Assembly (NCBI GenBank): GCA_036346405.1
Contig: CM070559.1
Span: 40,771,889 to 40,835,888 of the forward strand
Direction of reading: 5' to 3'
Length of the DNA: 64,000 nt
Source: Phyllostachys edulis
Taxonomy: Eukaryota; Streptophyta; Magnoliopsida; Poales; Poaceae
Both the position numbers and the translations under genes were made by a program. Positions 35,818-47,418 of this stretch are shown here, piece by piece (within the stretch, counting starts at the first letter, position 1; every line of letters starts with the position of its first letter). The notes beneath the pieces were generated by a model. It saw nothing but the letters and a program-made list of their open reading frames with translations, was not told where the DNA came from and ran no database searches.

Positions 35818-37443
35818 CGGGTAGGCTACGATAGTAACAAATCAAAATTTTCTACCACGTAAACCAGGAAGCCAAGTAAGTAGATGATCACAGATCGTTA
35901 CCACCAGACGTGCAGAGTAGCAGAAGAAGGGTTGGAGCAGTCTGGTCCAACGTAGAGCGCGTCGTTGTAGTGGTCGTAGTCAATCGTCCAACGTCGAGCA
36001 CGTCGGTGCGGTGGTCATGGTCGATCGTCTCCTCCAGCAACCTCTACAGTTCCTTATGAAGATCGCGGATCGTCCTCAAGTGCAACAGCAACTGTAATAG
36101 CACCTCTACGGTATCCACACGTCCAGGGAAGGAATAACCATGCGCCGGTGTGCTAGCACCAAGTCGCACGGCAGAGCTCTCAAGAAGATGGTGGCTAGGG
36201 TTTCGATGGAACAACTCAACTCACGACTTTCGTGTGTCTCGTCTGTTACGTTCACCTCTCCGTCCCAACAGCCTCATGCATCTCCTTATATAGTGCTCGT
36301 GACGGATCCTATCCGAACACGTTTGACGAATCGTATCCGTACCGGTTTGTTCCAACCCGTTAAGTGTGTGACTCGTTAGGTTCATGCGTAATCGGTTGTG
36401 ACTCAGAAACCCTTTCCGACCACGAGTCATTAGCGGTTCCTAGCAGGACATAACGATTCCCGAATACACACAAATTATATCGGACGAGCCTTAATGCAAT
36501 ATGATCTACAACTAGGTCCTCATCACTTACGACCAGGTCCTATCTCTATACGACCACTTCGTATTTGGTCACGACCAGTTCGTAACTCCTTACGACTGTG
36601 TTTCACCATTCTGCGGATTACGTTCAACCGGTCTCGACCAGCTTAGTATCTCCATACGACCAAATCAGAATCGATCGAACTAAGCGACCTACTCGTGTAT
36701 TCTCTCTTTGGCTCACGATGTCTAGTTGAACTCCAGGTGAGATGTTGTGTCATCCATGGATTGTTCAATACTTTCTCGATCGAGTGTTGGATAACTTCAT
36801 GTGGTCGAACACTTCGACCACTAGTAGCATGGCCATGCACTTTCTTTATCCGACCACAACGAGGGGCCCAGAGACATCTCTCCTGTTATGTTAGGAGGGG
36901 TAAATCCCATATCCGACCAGTCACATTCCTCCGCATGTTTCATAGCATACCCGAAACTACCTTTATAACTACCCAGTTACGAGTTGCGATTAGCAACCCC
37001 TAAGAGTGCTATTACACATGTACGAAACCATGCTAATCTCAGGTCTAAAGATTATACATTATCATTGCTTGAGACCAACTAACGACACATAGAATCATAA
37101 CAATCTCAATAGTGTCTCAAGGTGGGTCCATCCAACCCCATGTTCTCTAACATGTGTTCACATTATTGATTCGATATCCCTATATCCATGACCGGTGAAA
37201 TATGGTCATCAATCAATACATGTGCTGGTCGATAGAGTCATTGGTGTTCCGACCATTGACATCCGACTAGGGATTCATTTAGAACAACATCATATAAGCA
37301 AAGAGTTTCACCAACAAGTCACATACTTGTTAATCTTCATAACCAATGATTCATTCAAGGAACATGATAACATATTATCCAATATTATGAACATAATGAA
37401 ATATAATCATCTCCATGATTGCCTCTAGGGCATATTTCCAAAA
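35818..37443 (-). mobile_element. copia solo LTR, BARE/Angela-like
   Basis: Plus-strand TGTTGGGTCACGGG...GCCTCTAGGGCATATTTCCAAAA, 1626 bp, perfect TSD GGGAC (35813-35817 and 37444-37448). The right end is the complement of the GGAAATATGCCCTAGAGGCAA start known from BARE/Angela/RIRE1-type LTRs of grasses. There is no internal region, hence solo. Interior open frames are not conserved. Confidence 0.92.
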
Positions 37444-37448
37444 GGGAC

Positions 37449-37601
37449 ACCCCCCCTCTTGCGACACCGCCTCAGGCTAGTTGCACTGGTAGAGTACCTC
37501 GGCCACCGGAGCCTTTGACGTACTCGCACCAGCGTCCGCAGTCGCCCCGGACGAGGCCAAGGGCCACATGTGGGGTACGCCCGAAGAGGGCTCACGAGTA
37601 G
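37449..37601 (+). pseudogene. MULE1 PMD gene, last exon end
   Basis: Resumes after the GGGAC duplication and encodes a Pro/Arg-rich tail (RPPEPLTYSHQRPQSP) ending at TAG 37599-37601. Such basic, Pro-rich C-termini are common in transposon PMD proteins. Together with 35609-35817 it forms the terminal exon. Confidence 0.65.
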
Positions 37602-38086
37602 ATGTATCATTCATGTTATGTAAATATTAATTTATGTACGATTTACATTATGATAGTCTTGTGTTTCGATACTTTTTGTTCTTGTTGTGTGTACAGGTAA
37701 CCGTGTGAGGGAGTGAGCATCACGACAACCACCCTAGTTTTAGTCTTTTCGTACGTGAAATGACCACACTTTGCTTGCAAAGTCATTATCTCTCTAAGAT
37801 TCCGTTCGGTACTCTCAAATAAATCGAGGTTATTTTTGTTATCGCTTCGCCGAAGGGGGCTATTTTCGATATTGCGCCGCCAAACGGGGCTATTTTCGAT
37901 ATTGCGCTGCCTAAAACACATTCTAAATATATTTGGTCACATTGAAACTCCTAAATTGTTCTCTACTTCGTATTTCCTTATCTTTTCGAAAATTTTCGGT
38001 TACGCGGACACTAAAAGCTATTATGAACATTACAAATAAAATTTATTTTCGAAAAAGAGCTCCTATTGCTATTTGAATTAGTGACA
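37602..38086 (+). other. 3' flank of MULE1 PMD gene
   Basis: AT-rich untranslated sequence. It contains a 30-bp tandem pair (37844-37873 and 37874-37903; GCGCCGCCAAACGGGGCTAT followed by TTTCGATATT). No protein or RNA gene is seen. It leads into the right inverted repeat. Confidence 0.6.
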
Positions 38087-38117
38087 GGCTTTTGTCGCCA
38101 TTTGAATTGGCGACAGG
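38087..38117 (-). repeat. right inverted repeat of MULE1 (TIR-like)
   Basis: GGCTTTTGTCGCCATTTGAA... on the plus strand, the inverted counterpart of 8167-8197 (24 of 31 positions). It is itself partly palindromic (TGTCGCCA...TGGCGACA). No flanking duplication is detectable. It marks the probable right end of MULE1. Confidence 0.5.
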
Positions 38118-38219
38118 GAACCAGTTTCCAAATCATGAATTTTTTTATTTAATCCTTTTTTAATTTTATTTTAAAGTTAACCCCTCGCGAACTTTATTTC
38201 TAATTCTAACCCATTTGGT

Positions 38220-38404
38220 CATGCTACCACTCGTGGCGTGGGCAAACCATTCTATCACGCCACCTATTGCGGCGTGGCCAAACCTGCCACGCAAGCCCTC
38301 GGCTGCGTATCGTGCTAGCGTGGAGGGCTTGCGTGGCAGTAGTCACGCCAACGAGAGTGGCGTGACAATGCTGTAGTCACGCCAACGAGTATGGCGTGAT
38401 AGTG
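38220..38404 (+). repeat. inverted ACGCCA/TGGCGT modules at MULE2 left end
   Basis: About ten short TGGCGTG or CACGCCA words in 185 bp. They include a perfect 17-bp inverted repeat CTGCCACGCAAGCCCTC (38284-38300) with its complement at 38323-38339, and two TCACGCCAACGAG...TGGCGTGA units about 33 bp apart. They lie directly before a CT-rich leader, as the GGCGACAGG modules do in MULE1. They could be transposase or regulatory sites, or TIR remnants. Confidence 0.6.
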
Positions 38405-38852
38405 GCGACTTAGGGCTTTCGACCGAGGCAACTCTTCATTTCTTCCCCATCGTTCCCATCTCATCTCTCTCCCTCCAGTGCGACCTCTCTCCTCCCGTTC
38501 CTCCCGCCGCCTGCCCTCCTCCATCCGCTGGACTTCCTCCTCCCGCCGTCGACCCTCGTCCCCCAGCCGGACATCCTCCTTCCACCGCCTGTCCTCCCCC
38601 CGAGGACCGTGTTCTCCCTCGTCAACTCTCGTCCCGCGCTGTGAGGAGCTAGGGTTCCATTGACGGCCGCCTCCACCACCGTCGGACCGTCGGCCCATAT
38701 TGATGCAAGTATATGGGCGACGGTTTGACCACCACCGTTGACGACCTCCTCCACCACCGCCTCCTCCTCCACCGTTGATGGCCTCCTCCACCACCGCCGG
38801 ACGCCGCGTGCCCTCGTCCCCTGGATCTCCTCCCCTTCGTCTAGCCTCTTCA
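38405..38852 (+). other. CT-rich leader with splice donor (MULE2 5' exon)
   Basis: Strongly pyrimidine-rich CCTCCTCC sequence ending in TCAAG/GTGAGT (donor at 38853), like a transposon 5' untranslated exon. A Gly/Arg-rich open frame on the opposite strand is just the complement of this bias. No homologous protein is evident. Confidence 0.4.
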
Positions 38853-39256
38853 AGGTGAGTCAAGCTTTCTTCTTACCTCGGTAGTTAAGCTATGCATTCT
38901 TGGCAATGGATCTCATCCCTGTCATTTACAGCGATTTCTGCATGTCAAAAAGAGTAAAACATGTTAGTGTAAATTACATAAAAAGCTATTTGATTTTCGA
39001 AAGAGGAGAAATTATGGAGTAAAGAGTTGCCAAAATAAACTGCAAGGCCCTCTACAAAATGATGTGCTTAATCAGTTAACCAGCTTTTGCGTGAAAATGG
39101 CTATTTTACTACCAGTGGTATTGATGATTAAAATCAACGACAATGTCCACTAACCTTTGGAAGAAGCCTTGCTGACCCGTCTGGGTAATGTAGCTGGCTA
39201 GGTCTGTCTAGCAGCACTTCTTAAGCTAAGTAGTATATTTTTGGTAGGCTCACCAG

Positions 39257-39830
39257 ATGCTGGTTGCGTCTCACTCTGTAACACCTCCAGCTCCTCAGGA
39301 TCACACAAGCTTTGAGCTGATCATACATATAGCTCCTCAGGATCACACAATCATGACTCTGAACTGACCTGCAAAATAAAGGAGCTATATAATGTAAGTA
39401 TGTAACTGCTTGCAAAAAAACAGAAATATGAACAATATTTTAAAAAGAACGTACTCCGCACCATGCTTTGAAGTCAGGGGGTTAATGGCATTGTCCTGCC
39501 AAGTCAGCGTGCAGGAAGGCACTGGTAGTGAATACCTAAAATGCCAGTTAATGAGGTCAGCCAAATATAAATTACCAAATACGCAGGTTTGCAGTTGCAG
39601 AGCTAAGATTTGGACATGTAGCCTTAGCCACAGTTGGACCAGAATAATACATTTACCAGCTTTCCTTCTTTCTTCCCCTTTAACTACAAAGTACAAACCA
39701 GCGAAATAAGTCAGCCATGCATTAACTAGTTCGGTGAGAGTTGACACTATGACTAGTTGAATGTGACCCTTGCAGGGATGACTACAAATAGAAAACGCAA
39801 ACATCTAACAAGTAGTTGAAAACATAGTAG
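39257..39830 (-). other. possible captured multi-exon gene fragment
   Basis: On the minus strand several short segments have acceptor and donor signals on both sides. Examples are 39257-39369 (TTGCAG ... GTGAGC), about 39455-39529 (TTTTAG ... GTGCGG), 39578-39604 (TCTTAG ... GTAATT) and 39656-39682 (TTGTAG ... GTAAAT); another starts after TTTGTAG at about 39784. The last two complete ones are 27 bp long, a multiple of three. I do not recognise the protein. The region lies between the MULE2 leader and its transposase, so a gene fragment acquired by the element is possible. This is inference from splice signals only. Confidence 0.3.
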
Positions 39831-40732
39831 TAAGCATGAAACAACCAATTCATTTTAACAAACTAGGAAAAATTATGCACGGAAAATGTATTACATGTGG
39901 GCCTTAGATGATATGGCTCAACGACAAGAACACAACATTTCAAAGGAGTGCTTGCTTGGCCATATAGGCCTCCCGAGTAACGAAGAAAAAGAGTCTTGGC
40001 TAAAAGAAGTTGGCCGACCCATTGACCAATTTCACATATTTGATGCTTCACTTCCCACCAAATTGATGGTCCATTTTATATACAAGGACCTCGTATTAGG
40101 TAAAAAGCAAATGATGTTATACATTTAAGATTGTTTTACATGTGCTCACAAGTTGATTCTATAGGTTAATAGTCTAATCGCTTAAAATTGTTTTACATGT
40201 GCGGATGTGCCCATATGTATGCAATCTTTTGTTTTCCTTTAGTAAACTCAAACACTATTTGTGTTTGAGTTGAATATTGATGCAATATATAGAAATGATA
40301 TTAAGATCCCCAATTATACGTAGTATGTTCTGTGAGATATCCCTTTATCCACCTGGGTTGGTAGTGCACTGGAGCCATTCAAGTTGTTGATGTTCCTTTT
40401 GTACTGTTCATTTGATAATGTGATTTGAAAAGAGGAGGTGTAATCCTACAGTGAAAAAGAGCAAGAAACACTATCATAAATGAACATGATCTAGTTAACT
40501 ATATGTAATATGTAATTGGTTTTAGTATAAGCCTAATAAACGAATGAACAGCGCCCAATAGAGGGAATTAAACAGGACATTAAAAAAATATAGGCTGAAT
40601 GCGAAAAAATGTGACTTACCTCATTTCTGAATACAAAATTTCCTGAACGAGTGGTTTGTGGCACTCCGAGCATGTAGCTCTGGCGTACCCAGGAGTAAAA
40701 TCCTATGCGTACTCAGGAATGAACCCTGAGTG

Positions 40733-40917
40733 GTCTCAAACATGTGGTTTGGGCGGTCTTAAGAACGGGATCTTGAGCGTACCTGGGCATGTGGATCTAG
40801 GGTAGTGTAGGTTCGCACTCAGAGGCAAGCTCGGAGCAGTCCCAAACACATGGTTTGGGCGGTCTCAAAAACAGGATCTCGAGCGTGACTGAGCACAAGA
40901 GACTCAGATAGTGTAGG
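40733..40917 (+). repeat. imperfect 79-bp direct repeat pair
   Basis: Units 40733-40811 and 40839-40917 both run GTC(T/C)CAAACA...GGTTTGGGCGGTCT...GGATCT(T/C)GAGCGT...TAGTGTAGG. They are separated by 27 bp. Partial related phrases (GCGTAC(C/T)CAGGA) precede them from about 40690. Origin unknown. Confidence 0.75.
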
Positions 40918-41521
40918 ATTTAGATCTTTTTGCCTCTCATTATTTCTTGGTGTTATTCGTTCACTGTGTATGGCCTAACACACATCAATCAAGGGTTAGT
41001 CTCTGTCAAAGAAATATGATAGTTACTGATCACAATTGCCCCTCCATTCAAAATTGACATAAACCAGACTACTATGGAGTATCTCTTTTGCATTCATTGT
41101 CAAACAACAAGAAAACTTCATTTAACAAGACGTAGTGTTCCATGATTGCTGTAAACCGTCATGCTCGTTACTGTAACTACAATAAAGTACTGTCACAGTA
41201 CAAAACATAGAGGAAACAAGCTGCAATTAACCATATGTTTGTACCTTCAAACTGCTAGCATGTGTCAACTGAAACGCATCTTTTGTTATGTACAATGTTG
41301 ATTGTGATATGTTGTACTTGTGGTATTTCGTACATATGGCATGCAGTACTACCTTTGCAATATTTATTGGATGTAGATGGGCAAAGTTGTACGTGTATTT
41401 ACTGGTGGGCCAATTAGCCAAATGGGTAGTTCTGTCGACTTTGGAGGCATAGAAGCGACCATTCTTTTGTTTCACGAATCACCAAACTTTTGAACTCTTC
41501 TAACTAGGACTAAGTCGACCT

Positions 41522-44052
41522 TTGGATAGGATGAGCCCGGGGTCATTGTCAGAATGTAGGGGCAATAAGATGCTGGGCAAGGTTCTAAGGTGCACACCTA
41601 GTTGGTGGCAATCTTGTTCGACGATGATTGAGACATGTACAAGATATTGTGCTCGCATCTCAGGTCCGGTTGTTGGAGGTGGCGGTGGAGAGGACAATCG
41701 TTGTTGAGGATTTGCCAAACAATTTGGATGTAGTGCATGACAACATAGAGGAACTAGACCTCATTCTCTATCTTTCGCTAGGCCCCCCAATGGAGGAGCA
41801 ACCTTCCGAAGAGTTTGTTAGCGTCAGTCTTACCAACGATGCCCCCCCTGTTGGTGGATCTATCATATGTGCCTATTAGTGACCCCGTGACTGATTTCAA
41901 TGGCGGCGTAATGAACAACCAGCTTGAGGAGGAGGTGTTCCGCGATGGAACAACCCATGAAGTGGAGTCTGACGAAGGATGGAGCTCGACCAAAAACGAG
42001 GCTCCTGCACCGCTTTTCTCCTCTAAGGAAGGCCAGGTTCTTCGTAGTGTAATGGGTGAGGTCCCATCGGTGCATGCATTCGATGATGTCAGAATGGCTG
42101 GTAAGTCAATTTGTGCTAATGGGTTGGCGAGCAGGAATGGCATTATGGACCCAAAGAATGACCTAATACGGAAGAACATGTTGTTTCCAAGCATGGATGA
42201 TATAAATGTTTGGCTGTAAGAATACTCAGTACGACACTATCGTCCGTTCATAGTGCAACACTCCGATGTGAACAAGAGGTATATCGTGAGGTGCAAAAGG
42301 GGGTGCGGATGGAAGGTATGGGGGCGTAAAACAAGGGATAAGCAATGAAAAATAGTGAATGTGAAGCAGCCTCACTCTTGTGGGACCGCACAAGTGTCCG
42401 GGGAGCACCTTCAAGCGATCGCTAATTTCATTGTAAGGCGTACTACTGTGGTTGTGGCTGTCAATCCTGATGTGACCGTAGCCACCCTCATCGAGGTTAC
42501 CTTTGGGTTCATTAAGTACCGTGTGAAGTACATGAAAGTATGGAGGGCAAAGCAGAGAACGATGTAGTTATTGTGGAGTGATTGGAAGGAAGCTTACGGG
42601 TTGCTTCCTCGAATCCTAACCGCTATGCAGGCCAAGAATCCGGGTATGGAGTTTTATCCTTAGCACGGCAACCGAATGGAACCCAATGGAGGGGTTATGA
42701 AACATGTTCTTAGGAGGGTGTACTAGTCCTTTGGGCAATGTATAGAGGCCTTCAAACATTGCATGCATATCTTATCAGTTGACACCACATTCCTGACCAA
42801 GAAGTACTATGGTACCTTAATGCTCGCCATGGGTATTGATACGGAGGACCAGCTGATTTCATTAGCATTCACATTGACAGAGGGTGAGACGAATCCAAGC
42901 TGAGAATGGTTCCTGGGTATAGTTCGTCTCCGCCTCATTGGGCCTGGATGACAAGTTTGCATCGTCTCGGACAGGTACCGTGGCATTTTGAATGCTATGA
43001 AGAGCAGACTTGACGGACACCTGGATGTGCTGCATAGGTGTTGCATGCATCACTTAGAGGCTAATTTCTTTAAGCAATGCAGTAAGTAAGATCTCACAAA
43101 AAAGTTCAAGCTATTGTGTGGATGTTTGGAGAAGAGGGACTTCGAGGTCAAGTTGATGGAGCTAAGGGGACTGGCCAACAAAAGGGGTAATAAGTGGTTG
43201 GACGAGGTCTTGCAGCAAAAGACGAAGTGGGCACATGCATACGATGAAGGTGGCTGTTGGTATGGTATGATGACAACAAACATCTCGGAGGTGTTCAACA
43301 ACGTTATTAAGGGCATTCATGCTATGCCAGTATCAGCTGTCTTGGAGTACTCATTTCGGAAGACCAACTCGTACTTTGTGGATCAGTGGACCCGATCAAG
43401 GGATGCACACAACGTCGGCCAGTGTTGGGGTGCGACTGCTGCCAAGCACCTTGCTGTCGCAGAGGCAGAGTCATGCAATCAGGAGGCGGAGGAATATGAT
43501 CCCACTTTGCATATATATGTCGTCAGGGCAGCTGGGGGCACATCGATAGGGGGCGAGCGTTATGGTGGGCGAAACCATAGAGTGAACCTGACTGCATGAG
43601 ACTGTACTTGCATGGTCCCGACGTTGCTACATGTCCCATGCTCTCACGTTGTCATCGCCTATCACGTGCACGGCGTAAGTCACCTTTCTGACACCTTCAT
43701 TGCAGAAGAATTCTCAAAGCTAGCCACAATGAGGACTTGAGAGAAGAGATTCGAGCCTTACCTTGATCCGTCGCATTGGTCACCGTACATGGGGGAGGAA
43801 TACATTCCCGACACAGAAAATAATAAACAAGCAACACGGTCGAAGGAAGAGGAAGAGGCTTTGTAATGACATGAACCTCTCACAGTAAGGCGGTAAGGAC
43901 ATGTATTATCATGGAGACTTCAACGACGCTAGCAGCACCAATAGGTGCTCAGAGTGTCACAAGCAAGGACACACCAGGGCAAAGCACATGACTAGAGATT
44001 CCCAACCGCATAGGGTTAGGCGGCGCCGCTCTCGTGTTCTGCCCCCTTGAGG
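41522..44052 (+). pseudogene. Mutator-like transposase (MURA) pseudogene
   Basis: From 41815 to the TAA at 43864 the same frame can be followed throughout, broken only by stops. In order: N-terminal DUF/FLYWCH-like part (RCKRGCGWKVWGRKTRD, KQPHSCGTAQ); DDE region with VDTTFLTKKYYGTLMLAMG (first Asp) and VSDRYRGILNAM (second Asp); MHHLEANF; NISEVFNNVIKGIHAMPV; then a SWIM zinc finger (CTCMVPTLLHVPCSHV). A CCHC knuckle (CSECHKQGHTRAKH) follows in another frame near 43946. Stops at 42346, 42565, 42661, 42724, 42901, 42949 and 43087 inactivate it. It would have bound the TIRs and cut MULE2. Confidence 0.9.
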
Positions 44053-44171
44053 TAAACACTGTTGTTGTTGTGCGAAAATGTTGTTCTTTATTTATAGAGT
44101 TCACTCCTTTATCTTTAACAGGTTGTTTTGTTTGTCTTTTGTATTAACAAAATCTTTTCCGGTAATGCGGG

Positions 44172-44484
44172 ATGGCGCAGATCCCGCAGTACGCGTTGCT
44201 CCTCTTGAAGTACGATGACGACCACCACGCCCACCACATAGCCAACGATGGTGTGGTGAGATTTGCTAATCTTTTATTCGATCATGCTTCCAACTTATCC
44301 CCCATATGCTTGTGTCATTTATTTATTTGCTTATCGCTTTTGCAGGTACTCCAACCACTTCGCCATCGGACCCACACTCCTCCGGATTGGGATGACCGGT
44401 ACGTGAAAAACATCCACGATGCCAGTCTCCTTGCTTTGGTGCGGATAGTCATCAACGGGCTCCCTTGTATGGATGGTGCTGCGC
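44172..44484 (+). pseudogene. MULE2 PMD gene, first exons
   Basis: ATG at 44172 opens MAQIPQYALLLLKYDDDHH; donor at 44256 (GTGAGA); acceptor TTTTTGCAG ending 44345. Exon 2 contains DASLLALVRIVINGLPCMDGAAL and is cut at 44484 by the LTR element, resuming at 55094 with LTALVERWRPKTHTFH. The junction restores the PMD signature, proving that the two halves were once one exon. Same gene type and orientation as the MULE1 PMD, and directly downstream of the transposase. Confidence 0.85.
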
Positions 44485-47083
44485 TGTAGGACTGGAAACA
44501 GGTGACTAGAGGGGGGTGAATAGGAGCACCAAATCTTTTTCACAAAGGATGGATTCAACATGCAAATCACTCCAATAGCTATGAGAGCTATGAAGATGAA
44601 TGCTTAAGCACAGAGGAAGACTTGTATTGAATCCACTCCTAACCCCCAAAGGTACAGCAGCAAAAACCGATAAAGTCTGCTGAAGTTTCAGGAATCGGTA
44701 CTACCACACTGAAACCAACGGTACTACCGCAGTGTACCTAGTGGTACTACCGCAACACGGTACTACCTCAAGCAAATGAAAGGTACTACCGATTGTCCTG
44801 GAGATGAACCCGACAGCAGAAAAACCAAATCTAAAATTGGCACAACTTTTGATCTACAAGGGCAAACTCCGCGAAACTTGAAACACAACTTCTCTAAGAT
44901 ATTAGGAACCTATTCCAATCAAAGATCGCAGAGATCCATGCCAAGGTTCCTACCTTTTTCAGTTTGAGAGAAGTTTGTTCCTGGAACAGTGAAAACAGCT
45001 CGAAATCCAAGACCAAAATCGATGAAACTTTTGATCCTCAAGGTCAAACTTGATAAATCTTGAAACACAGCTTCTCTAAGAGGTTAGGAACCTATTCCAA
45101 ACAAGGATCGAATAGATCCACACAAAAGTTCCAACTTTTAACGATTTGACTGAAGCTGTTTCAAGAACTGAGCAAAATACAAAAACTGAATCAAAGACTT
45201 GCTTGTGGAAGATTGATGATCCGGATCATCCTAGATGTAATCCCACATGTCATAGCAAGCCAAAACACAGCAAGAACACAACAGAGGATTCACAAAACAA
45301 AGAAAGCCCCAAAATCAAGGATAGACAATAAGAATTGAAAAGGACTGAACTTGTTAAATCATTGGTTGGATTGATTTCGGATAGATGGAAGATTGTTGTT
45401 TACAGCCACTCCAATCCTGGAGGACAAAGCTCAACTCGTGAGCACTCACTCTCAATCCAAACCCTAGAACCTAGCTCTCCCCTCTTTTCTCCTCAAAACC
45501 CTAAAATCAAAATAGGGCACACAAAATGGGGTTTGGCTCTGGCGGCTCCTCAACAACGGCAACAACAGCAACAGTCAGCAGCCACACCCCTCTATTTATA
45601 TGGAGACTAGCATCTAGGGAATATTCCATTAGGGCACCCATTTAAACCCTAACACATAATGGGTTAACACAACACACGCATCTCAAAGCGCCGTCTTCAT
45701 CATCATCTTCGATTGGCCTAAACCGCTTCACCATGCACCGACCCGCGCCGCGGTTTAGCCAAAGGCCACTAAGGCAGTATTCGGTGAAATTACCAAAATA
45801 CCCCTTCTCGATCCTTCTCCAAGAATTGAGTCCACAGATCGTGAAGCAATCCCATGCTTCGCCACGTGTAGGTTGATCAACGGCTCCATGTCGTCAAGTC
45901 TCTCCCGTCCGGATCCCACCAGCACCACTGAGCACTTGCAACGACTCCCGCGCCGCTTGATCCAACCAGTCGCACCAAACCGCCCGTTTGGTCATCCATG
46001 TCCATTCTGCGCCCCGCTTGAGTCCTCTAACCTCACCCGGCATCCCTTGATTGTTCTGGACCTCAGCTCTCCAAGCTTAGTCCCGATCCACCTCGTCGTT
46101 GACCGTCATAGACCTGCAAGCCACCTACACAGCAATAGACCAAGAAACCATTTTCGGGAACAAGTTCTTCACAACTTGACCCACGTTAGCTAAAATATGC
46201 ATCATGCAACACATATGCACTGATGAACATGAACTTGACCTAACTCAAAATCAAATCTCCAAGAAATTTGATAATCAGAATAATTCAATCCACAAGCAGT
46301 ACTACCACCACATATCCACAGGTATTACCGCAACGCGGTCATACCTCTCAAGCAACTGCGGTCGTACCGCAACCTGGAGAAATCCCAAAATCTCCAAACA
46401 CAACTCCTCTGGAAATTCCTTGCCACTTACAAGCGGTCTTATCGAAATACGGTACTACCGCCGTACCAAACGCGGTACTACCGCTCTCCAAGAAATCCAA
46501 ACTCAAAAGACACCTTCTCTGGAAAAAACGTACCGCCATTTACCTTGCGGTACTACCGGGTCGCGGTACTACCGCTCCACAAAAATCCGCAAAGTCCTCA
46601 GAACAACGTCCTTTGCCACGTGGACGCTCCAAATCAACCTAGCCGATCGAACCTCAGGTCAAAACCATCAGATCAGGGGCACTGTTCAAAGTCCGAACGT
46701 CCACGTGATCTGGGGCGTCCGATCTCGATCGGATGCCACAAGGAATCCAACGCGCAACGCGCAAAATGACTTACAGTCATACCGCTCACACAAACGGTCG
46801 AATCGCACCCCGGTAGTACTACCGCTTCAAAGCCGGTACTACCGTTCCCGAGAAAAACCAAGATTCCAAAACAAGACTTCGGGAAAAATCGTACCGCAAA
46901 TAAACATGCGGTCGAACCGCCAAGCGGTATTACCGCGGACACAACGCCGGTGCTACCTCAAAACCTGACACTTGCTGAAAACTCCAAATTTCAACAAACT
47001 TTCAAAGCAATTGCCAATTGTCTCATCACCTAAGATCATGAGCATGTCCACATGACATCCACAATGTCCTCATGACATTCACA
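44485..47083 (-). repeat. 3' LTR of TR-GAG element
   Basis: Plus-strand TGTAGGACTGG...GACATTCACA, 2599 bp. It contains minus-strand TATAAATA at 45593-45600, dyads at 44697-44800 and about 46320-46955, and repeated ~80-100-bp modules of the type CCAAGAAATCC...CTTCTCTGGAAAAA. Long plus-strand open frames here (for example around 46204-46968) are by-products of the repeat modules. Confidence 0.93.
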
Positions 47084-47095
47084 ATCTCCCCCTTG
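47084..47095 (-). other. terminal polypurine tract
   Basis: Minus-strand CAAGGGGGAGAT directly precedes the 3' LTR start TGTGAATGTC. It is the plus-strand primer site of the element. Confidence 0.88.
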
Positions 47096-47418
47096 ATGAA
47101 CACATTGGCAATCTCCCAAAAATGTAAGTTTGATGGTTTGAAAAAGAAAATACATGACAATTTCGCGCAAAGGCACAACTTGGCTCAAATACAAGAGAAT
47201 GCAGAGACAAAGACCAAGTTGGCTTTAAAATGATTTCAGCAAGTGGGACACAAGAAGAAGAAGCAAGAAAAGCTTCAAATTCCAAAGAAGAGTCAAAATC
47301 TCACTAAAGGTCCATATGAAAGAACAATTGTTCTATTTGACCATTGATCATTGTGAGTCTTCAGGAATTGCAATTCAGATTCAGACAAGACAATAAGATC
47401 AAAAGAATGCAATTTAAA

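Larger units (their letters stand above)
38853..41500 (+). other. intron-like/unknown stretch of MULE2
   Basis: Apart from the exon-like minus-strand segments and the 79-bp repeat pair described separately, I find no recognisable gene here. An 80-codon plus-strand frame at 39886-40128 (contains SWLKEVGRPIDQFHIFD) is unrecognised. A duplicated AGCTCCTCAGGATCACACAA occurs at 39289-39308 and 39331-39350. The stretch separates the MULE2 leader donor from the transposase. Confidence 0.4.

Noticed and set aside
38315..38863. Gly/Arg-rich 182-codon minus-strand frame
   Set aside because: It is the complement of a CT-rich leader; composition alone explains it and no domain is seen.
46204..46968. 254-codon plus-strand frame in the 3' LTR
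   Set aside because: It is built from the dyad-bearing repeat modules, lies antisense to the element, and is shortened in the partner LTR at 54194.
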